Shown: positions 1 through 6,680 of the stretch, one piece after another
How the letters are laid out: each line of letters starts with the position of its first letter
Position numbering within the stretch: position 1 is the first letter of the stretch
Assembly (NCBI GenBank): GCA_016933025.1
Contig: JAFGBT010000024.1
Coordinates: forward strand, 1-35,881
Direction: 5' to 3'
Source: Spirochaetota bacterium
GTDB lineage: Bacteria > Spirochaetota > UBA4802 > UBA5550
DNA: 35,881 bases
The notes under the pieces: model-generated
Databases searched by the model: none
What the model was told of the DNA's origin: nothing
The model's input: only the letters and a program-made list of their open reading frames with translations
Made by a program: the position numbers and the translations under genes

Positions 1-90
1 ACCCCCCAGAGGGGGGCTTTGAATAGATTGCTGTAGTAAATTTTCTTTTGATGAGATGTCCCCCCAAACCCCCCAGAGGGGGGCTTTGAA
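1..90. repeat. Two left-hand copies of C6/G6 repeat (class A), minus orientation
   Basis: Two copies of a repeat built of a C6 run, AAA, a C6 run, AGA, a G6 run and CTTTGAA lie at 1-23 (cut by the window edge) and 58-90. The same sequence in reverse complement occurs on the other side of the DUF559 gene at 511-545 and 641-673, so the gene sits between inverted repeat pairs. The inner C6-AGA-G6 part is itself a near-perfect hairpin. The copies are seen directly; a role as element ends is inferred. Confidence 0.85.
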
Positions 91-99
91 TTATTTGTA

Positions 100-465
100 T
101 CAATTAGTTTTCACTTCAAGAGATTGTCTTATTTTTTCCAGTACATCTTTGATGTCGTGAATTATCTCATCATTGGTGAAACGAATAGTTGTAATGCCGC
201 ATTGTTTCAGGAATTCATCCCTGAATTCGTCGTAATCCTGTCGTGATTTGTGAATGTCTCCATCGATTTCAATTGCAAGCGCGGCTGCATGACAGTAGAA
301 ATCGAGAACATATCGATACACCGGATGCTGGCACCTGAAACGGTAACCGTGAAATTTCTTTTCCTTTAGCTCATTCCAGAGTATTTTTTCCGTGGCAGTC
401 ATATTTAGCCGCATTGTGCGTGCAAGCTTAATGATATACTGAGGGGTTCTTATTTTCTCTTTCAT
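100..465 (-). CDS. DUF559 domain protein, Vsr-like endonuclease fold
   Basis: This 121-residue protein has the compact form of the DUF559 family, which is related to very-short-patch-repair (Vsr) nucleases of the restriction-endonuclease-like fold. The core is visible as a TATEKILW helix (residues 23-30), FRCQHPV (43-49), VLDFYC (53-58) and IEIDGDIH (65-72). D55, E66, D68 and H72 are the likely metal and catalytic residues. The length is normal for the family, so it looks intact. The start at 465 is the first ATG; the upstream AAGGG is only a weak ribosome binding site. The gene is more AT-rich than its neighbours and is surrounded by inverted C6/G6 repeats, which suggests acquisition with a small element. 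DUF559 proteins have no well-defined biological role; DNA cleavage is inferred from fold and motif. Confidence 0.85.
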   Translation of the reverse strand: MKEKIRTPQYIIKLARTMRLNMTATEKILWNELKEKKFHGYRFRCQHPVYRYVLDFYCHAAALAIEIDGDIHKSRQDYDEFRDEFLKQCGITTIRFTNDEIIHDIKDVLEKIRQSLEVKTN

Positions 466-510
466 AATGACATGTTCTTATCCCTTCATTAATTTACAAT
501 AAAAAATATA

Positions 511-673
511 AAAGCCCCCCTCTGGGGGGTTTGGGGGGACTCATGTCGGTAAGCAATTGCAGGCTTGTGGAAAATTTTTTGGTGTCTCACTATCTTCCTA
601 AATCCCCTGAAGAGGAACTTTCGAGAGCATATCAATCTGATAGCCCCCCTCTGGGGGGTTTGGGGGGACTCAT
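511..673. repeat. Two right-hand copies of C6/G6 repeat (class A), plus orientation
   Basis: Copies at 511-545 and 641-673 read AAGC6 TCT G6 TTT G6 ACTCAT, the reverse complement of the copies at 1-90. Both end in GGGGGGACTCAT, and the left copy begins with a related GATGAGATGTCCCCCC, so homology extends beyond the G/C runs. Between them (546-640) is unique sequence without an ORF. A partial, diverged piece (CCCCTGAAGAGGAACTT) is visible near 604. Together with the terminator at 711-732 this accounts for the 302 bases between the DUF559 gene and the porin gene. Confidence 0.85.
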
Positions 674-710
674 ACCAGGATAAAGGAATTGAGGGGGTGA
701 GGATAAAAAA

Positions 711-732
711 AGAGCGGCCATAAGGCCGCTCT
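711..732. terminator. Bidirectional intrinsic terminator
   Basis: A perfect 9-bp stem AGAGCGGCC/GGCCGCTCT (711-719 and 724-732) with the loop ATAA is flanked by an A-run at 704-710 and a T-run at 733-737. It is therefore a good Rho-independent terminator on both strands. It lies 36 bases beyond the porin stop codon and probably ends that transcript. Confidence 0.85.
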
Positions 733-767
733 TTTTTATAGTCTTATATAATTTAATGAGTGTTTGC

Positions 768-2228
768 TTAGAAATCGACCACAGCGGCTCCTTGATAGCG
801 CATGTTTTCCGCAGAACCAAGAACGCCCTTGTACTTGGTCTCGTGCTTGGCGACTTCGAACATGAACCGCATGTACTGGTTCAGGTGGAAGGTGAGCGTT
901 CCGGATATGGTCTTGTTGGAAAGCTGCTTGCCGTTGTCGATCATCTTGCTGTTGCGCTTGAATTCTCCTCCCATTCCAGCTGCGAGCTCTATCGGGATGG
1001 GGCTCACCTTCCTCAGGTCGATCTGCACCTGTGCATATCCACCCTTAGTTGGTACCGGGAGCAGTTTCGTGCCGGCGGCGTTGAGTGCCGCTCCCTCACC
1101 GAGACCAGAGAGGAAGGTGTCCATGTTCCAGCCCATGAAGCCGCTGCCGAGCAGGGTGACAAGCGATATCTGGATCTTGGCAAAGGCGCCGAAGGAGTAG
1201 GAATTGACTATTTTACCAATTTTTGCAATCCTTGCAGCAGTGATTTGGGCACCGCTGAAACCGAGAATGGCGCCGATTCGTGAATAGCTCATCTGCTGTC
1301 TTTCAAGCTGGTAATGCCCTGTAGCGCCGAGAGTAATTGCAAGAATATCAATAGGCTTCATGTTGAGGGTTACGCGTCCCCTGAAACCTGGCTTCCAGCT
1401 AGCTTCGCCTGCGCCTCGATCATCAAGCTGCACGCCCGTAGGCCCAGGATAGAGATTGGCTGCGCTGTCATTGCCGGCCTGTACCCGGGCGATTGATGCC
1501 TCGACGAGTACGTTGTAGTTTGCAGGTCCTACTTTCTGCATCAGGGCGATCTGCGGCTCCCGCATGAACAGGAGGCCGTTGGCTCCCCAGGGAATGAAGG
1601 TGGCCGCATTGGCAAGCGCGTAGAGCGGCATGTTCACGGTCCAGTACTGGCCAACCAGGATGGAGGTGCCGGAGGACCAGTCGACCCTGCCGTATGCGTG
1701 GCGCATACGAACGAGTCCCTGCCTGGAGGCGGTGCCGGAAGCGGGGTGACCGCCCCAGAAGTCGGCTTCGATAGCGGCGGAGACATTGCCCCACTTCGAT
1801 TCCGGGCCGGCGATCTTGAGGCCGAGGCGGCTGGTGCGCGCATCGAACACGAGGGACCCATCACGCTCTGCAGGAAACTTTTTCAAAACAAGGAGCTGGG
1901 TGTAGTTATTTGTCGGTTGATCGTAGGGGGTACCAACTGGTACTAATGGTGTAACAGGGCCTAAATATGTACCATTAGTATTTAAGTAGTAACGGTCATT
2001 AACAACCGAAAGAGGGCCCGATTCTGAAACGACGTTGTTGGAGTTTGACACAACATCGAGCTTGACGAACCCGTACAACTGGACCTTGAGCATTTCGCCG
2101 TTGAAGATCATGACTTTTTCTTTCGCCTGCTTCGCAGGCGGCTTGGCCGCTTCCTGCGCGCCTGCAGCCATGGAAAACGCCAGGAACGCGGCAAGTGCGG
2201 TCAGGCTGATAAATCGTATGTTCCGCAT
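768..2228 (-). CDS. DcaP-like outer-membrane porin
   Basis: The product is 486 residues with an N-terminal signal peptide (MRNIRFISLTALAAFLAFSMAAGAQ), a short Lys/Ala/Pro-rich linker, and then alternating polar/hydrophobic strands. The segments LYGFVKLDVV, TSRLGLKIAGPES and ILVGQYWTVNMPLY resemble DcaP-type trimeric porins. The chain ends in AAVVDF, with the terminal Phe expected for insertion by the BAM complex. The start at 2228 is chosen over the longer frame (2297) because GGAGG lies 7 bases upstream and the signal peptide begins there. The gene is followed by a strong terminator and appears monocistronic. DcaP-like porins pass small anionic solutes; the substrate here cannot be read from the sequence. 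The family call is by overall pattern, so a more general porin label is the safe fallback. Confidence 0.75.
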   Translation of the reverse strand: MRNIRFISLTALAAFLAFSMAAGAQEAAKPPAKQAKEKVMIFNGEMLKVQLYGFVKLDVVSNSNNVVSESGPLSVVNDRYYLNTNGTYLGPVTPLVPVGTPYDQPTNNYTQLLVLKKFPAERDGSLVFDARTSRLGLKIAGPESKWGNVSAAIEADFWGGHPASGTASRQGLVRMRHAYGRVDWSSGTSILVGQYWTVNMPLYALANAATFIPWGANGLLFMREPQIALMQKVGPANYNVLVEASIARVQAGNDSAANLYPGPTGVQLDDRGAGEASWKPGFRGRVTLNMKPIDILAITLGATGHYQLERQQMSYSRIGAILGFSGAQITAARIAKIGKIVNSYSFGAFAKIQISLVTLLGSGFMGWNMDTFLSGLGEGAALNAAGTKLLPVPTKGGYAQVQIDLRKVSPIPIELAAGMGGEFKRNSKMIDNGKQLSNKTISGTLTFHLNQYMRFMFEVAKHETKYKGVLGSAENMRYQGAAVVDF

Positions 2229-2319
2229 AAAAATTCCTCCATAGAATTTTCTCAAATTTTGTCGAATTTCATCGGGTATAACTAATAATGCAAACATTTT
2301 TTTGTAACATTTGTAAAAA

Positions 2320-2964
2320 TTATCGCACGTTTTCCGGGGGTTCGATCCTCTTCGTTATATGGGGCAGCCAGTCCGAGTCCTTGAAATGGTCTTTTGCAGT
2401 GGCCAGAAATGCCTGTTCCGCCCGGGGGGACCGGTCAATGTCCATAAGGGAGCCGGTATAGAAAACGCCGTACATCACCGGCTTGAGGATGTTGTAGAAA
2501 TGGAGCTGTTCCCTGTCCCCGTTTTTTTCTATGTTCTGGTAGATGTCTTTCTGCCGGTTTTCGACTGAAAGCGATCCCATGAAGGAAAAGCCGCCCGGCT
2601 CCACGTTGACGACCGTGCTTTCGATGATCTTGCGGTCAAAAAAGCTGTTGTAGCTGTTCTCGGTCTGGTAGAAGAGAGAGGCCACTGCTGCGTAGCGGCC
2701 GGGAGCGGCGTTGACCAGGTACGCGTAGTCCCCCTTGACGAAGTTGGCGGGCAGCACCCTGGAGCCGGTCAGCTCGTCCTCGGGCCCTTCGAGTTTGACG
2801 AAGTATACGGCATGCTGGCGGTTCTTGAATATTTTGAGGGTCACGGTCCGTATCGACACGCCTACCACCGCGCTCTCCGCGCTGTAGGGGGTGCGGAGGT
2901 TTTTCGGCAGCGTGTTGCAGCCGAAGGCCGTAAAGATGAAGATAAGCGGCAGAAGATATTTCAT
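2320..2964 (-). CDS. Putative lipoprotein of unknown function
   Basis: This is a 214-residue protein. It begins MKYLLPLIFIFTAFGCNTLPKN, a lipoprotein signal peptide with the acylated Cys at residue 16; the A-F-G-C lipobox fits the relaxed spirochaetal rule. The start at 2964 is chosen because AGGAAGG lies just upstream and the longer frame (to 3063) would run into purM. The mature part reads like a small beta-rich domain (VGVSIRTVTLKIF, YFVKLEGPEDE, GDYAYLVNAAPGRYAAVAS) with a Tyr/Phe-rich C-terminal half. The PGRY and VNVEPG turns recall carboxypeptidase-regulatory or DUF2846-like beta domains, but no family is clearly recognised. It lies 55 bases downstream of purM on the same strand and may be cotranscribed with it. 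Confidence 0.7.
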   Translation of the reverse strand: MKYLLPLIFIFTAFGCNTLPKNLRTPYSAESAVVGVSIRTVTLKIFKNRQHAVYFVKLEGPEDELTGSRVLPANFVKGDYAYLVNAAPGRYAAVASLFYQTENSYNSFFDRKIIESTVVNVEPGGFSFMGSLSVENRQKDIYQNIEKNGDREQLHFYNILKPVMYGVFYTGSLMDIDRSPRAEQAFLATAKDHFKDSDWLPHITKRIEPPENVR

Positions 2965-3019
2965 GGGGACCTTCCTTGTGATATTCGGTTTTAGTAAATG
3001 CGATTGCGAGCGAGATTTT

Positions 3020-4054
3020 TCATATGATAGATATGCGATCTTTCGTTCCCTGAATAATTTCACCGATAACGCGCGGCGACTCGCCGGATTTCCGCAGCTC
3101 TTCGGCGGCCCGGTCCGCCTGGTCTTTGCCGACGATAATCATCATGCCTATGCCCATGTTGAAGGTCGTGTACATCTCGCGGTCATCGATCTTGCCGTCT
3201 TTCTGGATAAGGCGGAATATCACCGGCACGTCGAACGATTTTTTTTCTATGCGCGCAGAAATACCATCGGGAAGAATGCGCGGTATGTTTTCGTAGAACC
3301 CGCCTCCGGTGACGTGGACGATGCCCTTGATGTCGATCCCGGCGGTAAGGCACATCATCACGCTCCGGGTGTAGATCCTGGTGGGAGTCAGCAGGACCTC
3401 GCCCAGGGTGCCTTCGAGGTCGTTCAACTTTTCGGATGTCCGGTATTTTTTGATGTCAAAGAAGAGCTTGCGCACGAGCGAGTAGCCGTTCGAATGGATG
3501 CCGGAAGACGGAAGGCCGATGATGACGTCGCCCTTTTTAATGCGTACGCCGTCTATGATCTTTTTCCGGTCCACCACGCCGACCGCGAACCCGGCGATGT
3601 CGTAATCGTCCGGCTCCATGACGGACGGATGCTCGGCCGTCTCGCCGCCGACAAGGCTGCAGTCGGACAGGCGGCATCCCTCGGCGAGGCCCTTCACGAT
3701 GTCGACCATCACGTCCTCGACGAGCTTGCCGCAGGCTATGTAGTCGAGGAAGAACAGGGGGCGCGCGCCTGAGACGACGATGTCATTGACGCACATGGCT
3801 ACCGCGTCGATGCCGATGGTGTCGTGCTTCCCGGTCATCTGCGCGATTTTGAGCTTCGTGCCCACGCCGTCGGTGCCGGAGACCAGGACCGGGTCGCTGT
3901 ATTCCGGGAATGCCCCTGAAAAAAGGGAGCCGAACCCCCCGATGCCGGTCAATACTCTCTCCGAAAAGGTAGAGCGGACGATGGGCGCGATCCGTTTGAC
4001 GAAATTGTTTCCGCCCTCGACATCGACGCCTGAATCCTTGTACGTGAGGCCCAT
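3020..4054 (-). CDS. purM: Phosphoribosylformylglycinamidine cyclo-ligase (AIR synthetase)
   Basis: PurM closes the imidazole ring of FGAM with ATP to give AIR, the fifth step of de novo purine synthesis in the cytoplasm. The 344-residue product has the expected family length. It starts MGLTYKDSGVDVEGGN, carries the signature SGTDGVGTKL and the segment DAVAMCVNDIVVSGARPLFFLDYIACGKL, and has VGGETAEHPS and HVTGGGFYENIPRILP further on. The start at 4054 is fixed by AAGGAG 9 bases upstream; a longer reading frame to 4351 only translates the repeat-rich spacer. It is separated from the upstream regulator gene by a pair of GC-rich inverted repeats, and is far from purC in this window. Confidence 0.95.
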   Translation of the reverse strand: MGLTYKDSGVDVEGGNNFVKRIAPIVRSTFSERVLTGIGGFGSLFSGAFPEYSDPVLVSGTDGVGTKLKIAQMTGKHDTIGIDAVAMCVNDIVVSGARPLFFLDYIACGKLVEDVMVDIVKGLAEGCRLSDCSLVGGETAEHPSVMEPDDYDIAGFAVGVVDRKKIIDGVRIKKGDVIIGLPSSGIHSNGYSLVRKLFFDIKKYRTSEKLNDLEGTLGEVLLTPTRIYTRSVMMCLTAGIDIKGIVHVTGGGFYENIPRILPDGISARIEKKSFDVPVIFRLIQKDGKIDDREMYTTFNMGIGMMIIVGKDQADRAAEELRKSGESPRVIGEIIQGTKDRISII

Positions 4055-4127
4055 GAAGATTTCTCCTTGATGGATTAATATTTCGGGTCTGATTATAAGG
4101 CAAGAAGAATTTTTAATGAAAATTGAC

Positions 4128-4261
4128 CTCATCCCCCTGCCCCCTTCTCCCACAGGGAGAAGGGGGGAAGAGGTGAAATATATCAATTTTTTATTTATCA
4201 AAATGATATTTATAGTGAGCCCTCTCCCCGTGGGAGAGGGCGCGCCGGAGGCGGGGTGAGG
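4128..4261. repeat. Inverted pair of GC-rich repeats (class B)
   Basis: A left copy at 4128-4176 (CCTCATCCCCCTGCCCCC then CTCCCACAGGGAGAAG) and a right copy at 4218-4261 (CCCTCTCCCCGTGGGAGAGG then GGAGGCGGGGTGAGG) are in opposite orientation. They are separated by 41 AT-rich bases. Each contains its own CTCCC-GGGAG hairpin. The arrangement (minus-oriented copy left, plus-oriented copy right) is the same as around the DUF559 gene, but here no gene lies between them. A related copy is at 8967-9095. Confidence 0.8.
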
Positions 4262-4262
4262 T

Positions 4263-5009
4263 CTATTTAAGTATCTTTTTGAGGGTTTTTTCCAGCCAGT
4301 CAATGTGCTCGATGGTCGCTTCGCCTGCGGCCCTGGCATCGCCTTTTTCAATGGCGGCCAGGATTTTTACGTGCTGGTTGTAGAAAATTTCCGATACGCC
4401 CGGCACGGCCATGAGCTTCTGCCTGCTGTAGGGGAGGGCCCCTTTTAAAAGCGACGAAATCAATTTCATCAGATGGGCGAAGATAGTGTTGCTGGTGGCG
4501 TCGGCAAGGTCGTTGTAGAGCCGGGCGTACAGCTTCCCGCCCTCCTTGGTGTTGACCAGGTTGGGGACGCCGAGCTTTTCGCATTCGCTCTTGAATTTCT
4601 TTAGAAGCGCGATCTGGGCTTTTGTCGCGTGTTGGGCCGCCATTCTGGCAGCCTCGGAATCGATTATTCTCCGCACCGACAATAACTCCCATATTTTTTC
4701 GTGATCTACCGAGATGATCTCCTCTATTGTCGATTCGAGGGCCGGCCCCGACTGGTATTTCACGAATTTTCCTCGCCGGCCGTGGGATTCAATGTATCCC
4801 TTGGCCTCCAGGAGCTTCATGGCCTCGCGGAGGGAGATCCTGCTGATGCCGAAGTTCTTCGTCATATCATGCTCGGACGGGAGCTTGTCGCCCGGCTTGA
4901 GCTTCCCGGAGGCGATGAGCTCGATGATCTGCCGCGCGACCAGGTTCGGGATGTCCGGCGATTTTTCAATTTTATTGAGGATGGTTTGACCGCTTTTTTC
5001 CTTCTTCAT
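4263..5009 (-). CDS. GntR-family transcriptional regulator, FadR/FCD subfamily
   Basis: The 248-residue protein has an N-terminal winged helix-turn-helix at about residues 17-85 (VARQIIELIASGKLKPGDKLPSEHDM and FGISRISLREAMKLLEAKGYI). A helical ligand-binding FCD domain follows (about 95-245), with the expected LLSVRRIIDSEAARMAA start and FYNQHVKILAAIEKGDARAAGEATIEHI near the end. Members bind an organic acid or acyl-CoA and usually repress adjacent genes. It is divergent from the thiolase/hydratase genes starting at 5357, and the shared control region holds palindromes fitting the FadR-subfamily operator. Control of that cluster and of itself is the natural inference; the effector could be an acyl-CoA, but this is not shown. 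Confidence 0.9.
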   Translation of the reverse strand: MKKEKSGQTILNKIEKSPDIPNLVARQIIELIASGKLKPGDKLPSEHDMTKNFGISRISLREAMKLLEAKGYIESHGRRGKFVKYQSGPALESTIEEIISVDHEKIWELLSVRRIIDSEAARMAAQHATKAQIALLKKFKSECEKLGVPNLVNTKEGGKLYARLYNDLADATSNTIFAHLMKLISSLLKGALPYSRQKLMAVPGVSEIFYNQHVKILAAIEKGDARAAGEATIEHIDWLEKTLKKILK

Positions 5010-5233
5010 TCTTTAAACTCCGTTATCGGGCGCGGTGATGCGAGGAGCATGCACCGCATATGCCATTGGATAGAATATAGACCGGCCGCTTCAACGATAA
5101 TTTATCTGTACCGGATGAATTTTATGCGGATCGGAATATAAGTATACCCTGTATGATATAGGTTTTCCCGCCGGCCCCGTCATCGGGTCCGAACCCTTCC
5201 CTGCCGGAACAATTAATAAAAATATGTAATTTT

Positions 5234-5290
5234 TTTATTGACTTATTGTATTACAATAATATAATATATGTATTACAATAAGTCAATAAC
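5234..5290. promoter_or_regulatory. Divergent overlapping promoters with FadR-type operators
   Basis: On the plus strand TTGACT (5238-5243), a 16-base spacer and TATAAT (5260-5265) form a near-consensus sigma-70 promoter for the thiolase gene. On the minus strand TTGACT (5286-5281), a 17-base spacer and TATATT (5263-5258) point to the regulator gene. Two palindromes lie inside: TTGTATTACAA at 5246-5256, an exact fit to the FadR-family consensus TNGTNNNACNA, and ATGTATTACAA at 5268-5278, which fits at all but one fixed position. Their centres are 22 bases apart, about two helical turns. The whole block is an inverted repeat (arms 5235-5254 and 5270-5289, one mismatch). The rest of the 347-base gap (5010-5233, 5291-5343) shows nothing further. 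Confidence 0.75.
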
Positions 5291-5356
5291 ATTTTCCTCG
5301 TAATTCGCATACGGATTTCCATACAGCATTGTGACCATTATTGAGGGAGGCCTGCC

Positions 5357-6664
5357 ATGTATAAAAAGGGTGAACGAATCGCGATTATAGACGGATGCAG
5401 GACGCCGTTCCAGAGGTCCGGGACCGGATTTTATGATATGATGGGCTGGGAGCTCGGAAGATGCGCGGTCAAGGGACTGTTATCGAAGATACCGGTCCCG
5501 GTGAGCGAGATCGGCCATGTGATCATGGGGACTGTGGCCGCCGACATCACCACGACAAATGTGGCCCGGGAGATCATGCTCGGAGCGGGGCTGCCGCATA
5601 CGATACCTGCCCACACCAATACCGTGGCCTGCATATCTGCCGGCGCAGCAATCGCCAACGGCGCCAATATGATACTCGCCGGAGATGTGAACGCCGTCAT
5701 CGCGGGCGGCGTGGAGACCTTCTCTGACCCGGCCATCAAGATTTCGAAGCCCTACCGGAGGTTCCTCCTCGACATGACCATGTTCACCCGGCCCAAGACG
5801 CTGGGCGGCAAGCTGAAGCTCCTCAGGAAGATGAGGCTGAAAGATTTTATAACGCCCGAAAAACCGGCTCTCGGCGAATACTCGACCGGCCTCATCATGG
5901 GCCAGAACGCGGACCGGCTCGCGAAACGCCTGGGCATTTCGCGGGAGGACCAGGACCGGTTCGCGCTCCTGTCGCACCAGCGCGCTGCAAAGGCCATCAA
6001 AGACGACAAGCTTAAAGACGAGATTGTTCCTGTCGTGCCGCCGGGAAAGTCTCAAGCCGTCATCGTCGACAACGGCCCGCGCGAGGATGCTACCATCGAG
6101 CGGCTGGCGCAGCTGCGTGGCGCGTTCGACAGGCGATACGGAACGGTCACCGCGGCGAACTCTTCGTTTCTGACCGACGGCGCCGCCGCGGTTCTCCTCA
6201 TGAGCGAGAAGAGGGCGAAGGCGCTCGGACTCAAGCCGAAGGGCTATATCCGCTCTCACGCCTTCACCGGCCAGGACCTATGGGAGGAGCTGCTGCTCGG
6301 GCCGGCCTTCGCCATTCCTGCGTCGCTCAAAAAGGCAGGGCTGAAATTTTCCGACATCGGCGTGATCGAAATCCACGAGGCCTTCGCGGCCCAGATGCTC
6401 GGCGTCATGATCTGCCTGGAATCAGACAAATTCGGAAGGGAAAAGCTGGGACTGCCGGGCAGGGTCGGAAAGGTCAATATCGACAGGGTCAACATCTACG
6501 GCGGCTCGCTTTCGCTGGGACATCCGTTCGGGGCGACCGGCGCTCGGCTTATGATGACGTGCTGCGACCGCCTGAGAGAATCGGGCGAGCGGTATGGCGT
6601 GATCGCCGGGTGCGCGGCGGGCGCGGTCGGTGGCGCCATGATCATCGAGAATGCGAAATCATAA
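5357..6664 (+). CDS. fadI: Acetyl-CoA C-acyltransferase (3-ketoacyl-CoA thiolase, FadI/HADHB type)
   Basis: Thiolase cleaves 3-ketoacyl-CoA with CoA to acetyl-CoA and a shortened acyl-CoA, the last step of beta-oxidation. The 435-residue length matches FadI. The nucleophilic Cys is C92 in NTVACISAG, followed by H340 in IEIHEAFAAQ, H389 in LSLGHPFGATGAR, and the second catalytic Cys C419 in IAGCAAGAVGG. The segment GTVTAANSSFLTDGAAAVL (262-280) is characteristic of the trifunctional-enzyme beta subunit. The start at 5357 has AGGGAGG 6 bases upstream. It is followed after 16 bases by the matching alpha subunit, so the two probably form an FadIJ-like complex. It lies just downstream of the FadR-type operator block. 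Confidence 0.9.
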   Translation: MYKKGERIAIIDGCRTPFQRSGTGFYDMMGWELGRCAVKGLLSKIPVPVSEIGHVIMGTVAADITTTNVAREIMLGAGLPHTIPAHTNTVACISAGAAIANGANMILAGDVNAVIAGGVETFSDPAIKISKPYRRFLLDMTMFTRPKTLGGKLKLLRKMRLKDFITPEKPALGEYSTGLIMGQNADRLAKRLGISREDQDRFALLSHQRAAKAIKDDKLKDEIVPVVPPGKSQAVIVDNGPREDATIERLAQLRGAFDRRYGTVTAANSSFLTDGAAAVLLMSEKRAKALGLKPKGYIRSHAFTGQDLWEELLLGPAFAIPASLKKAGLKFSDIGVIEIHEAFAAQMLGVMICLESDKFGREKLGLPGRVGKVNIDRVNIYGGSLSLGHPFGATGARLMMTCCDRLRESGERYGVIAGCAAGAVGGAMIIENAKS

Positions 6665-6680
6665 CTGGATCGAGGTGAAC

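Noticed and set aside
1..673. Possible CRISPR array from repeated C6/G6 units
   Set aside because: Copies are inverted in pairs, spacers are irregular (35 to 420 bases), a gene lies inside and no cas gene is present.
2229..2319. Promoter for the porin gene
   Set aside because: Several TTTACA/TTACAA-like boxes on the minus strand but no -10 at proper spacing.
2891..3772. Plus-strand open frame of 293 codons
   Set aside because: Antisense to purM and the lipoprotein gene; low-complexity composition, no family match, no ribosome site.
5480..6259. Minus-strand open frame of 259 codons
   Set aside because: Antisense to the thiolase gene, which has all catalytic residues; Arg-rich shadow composition.
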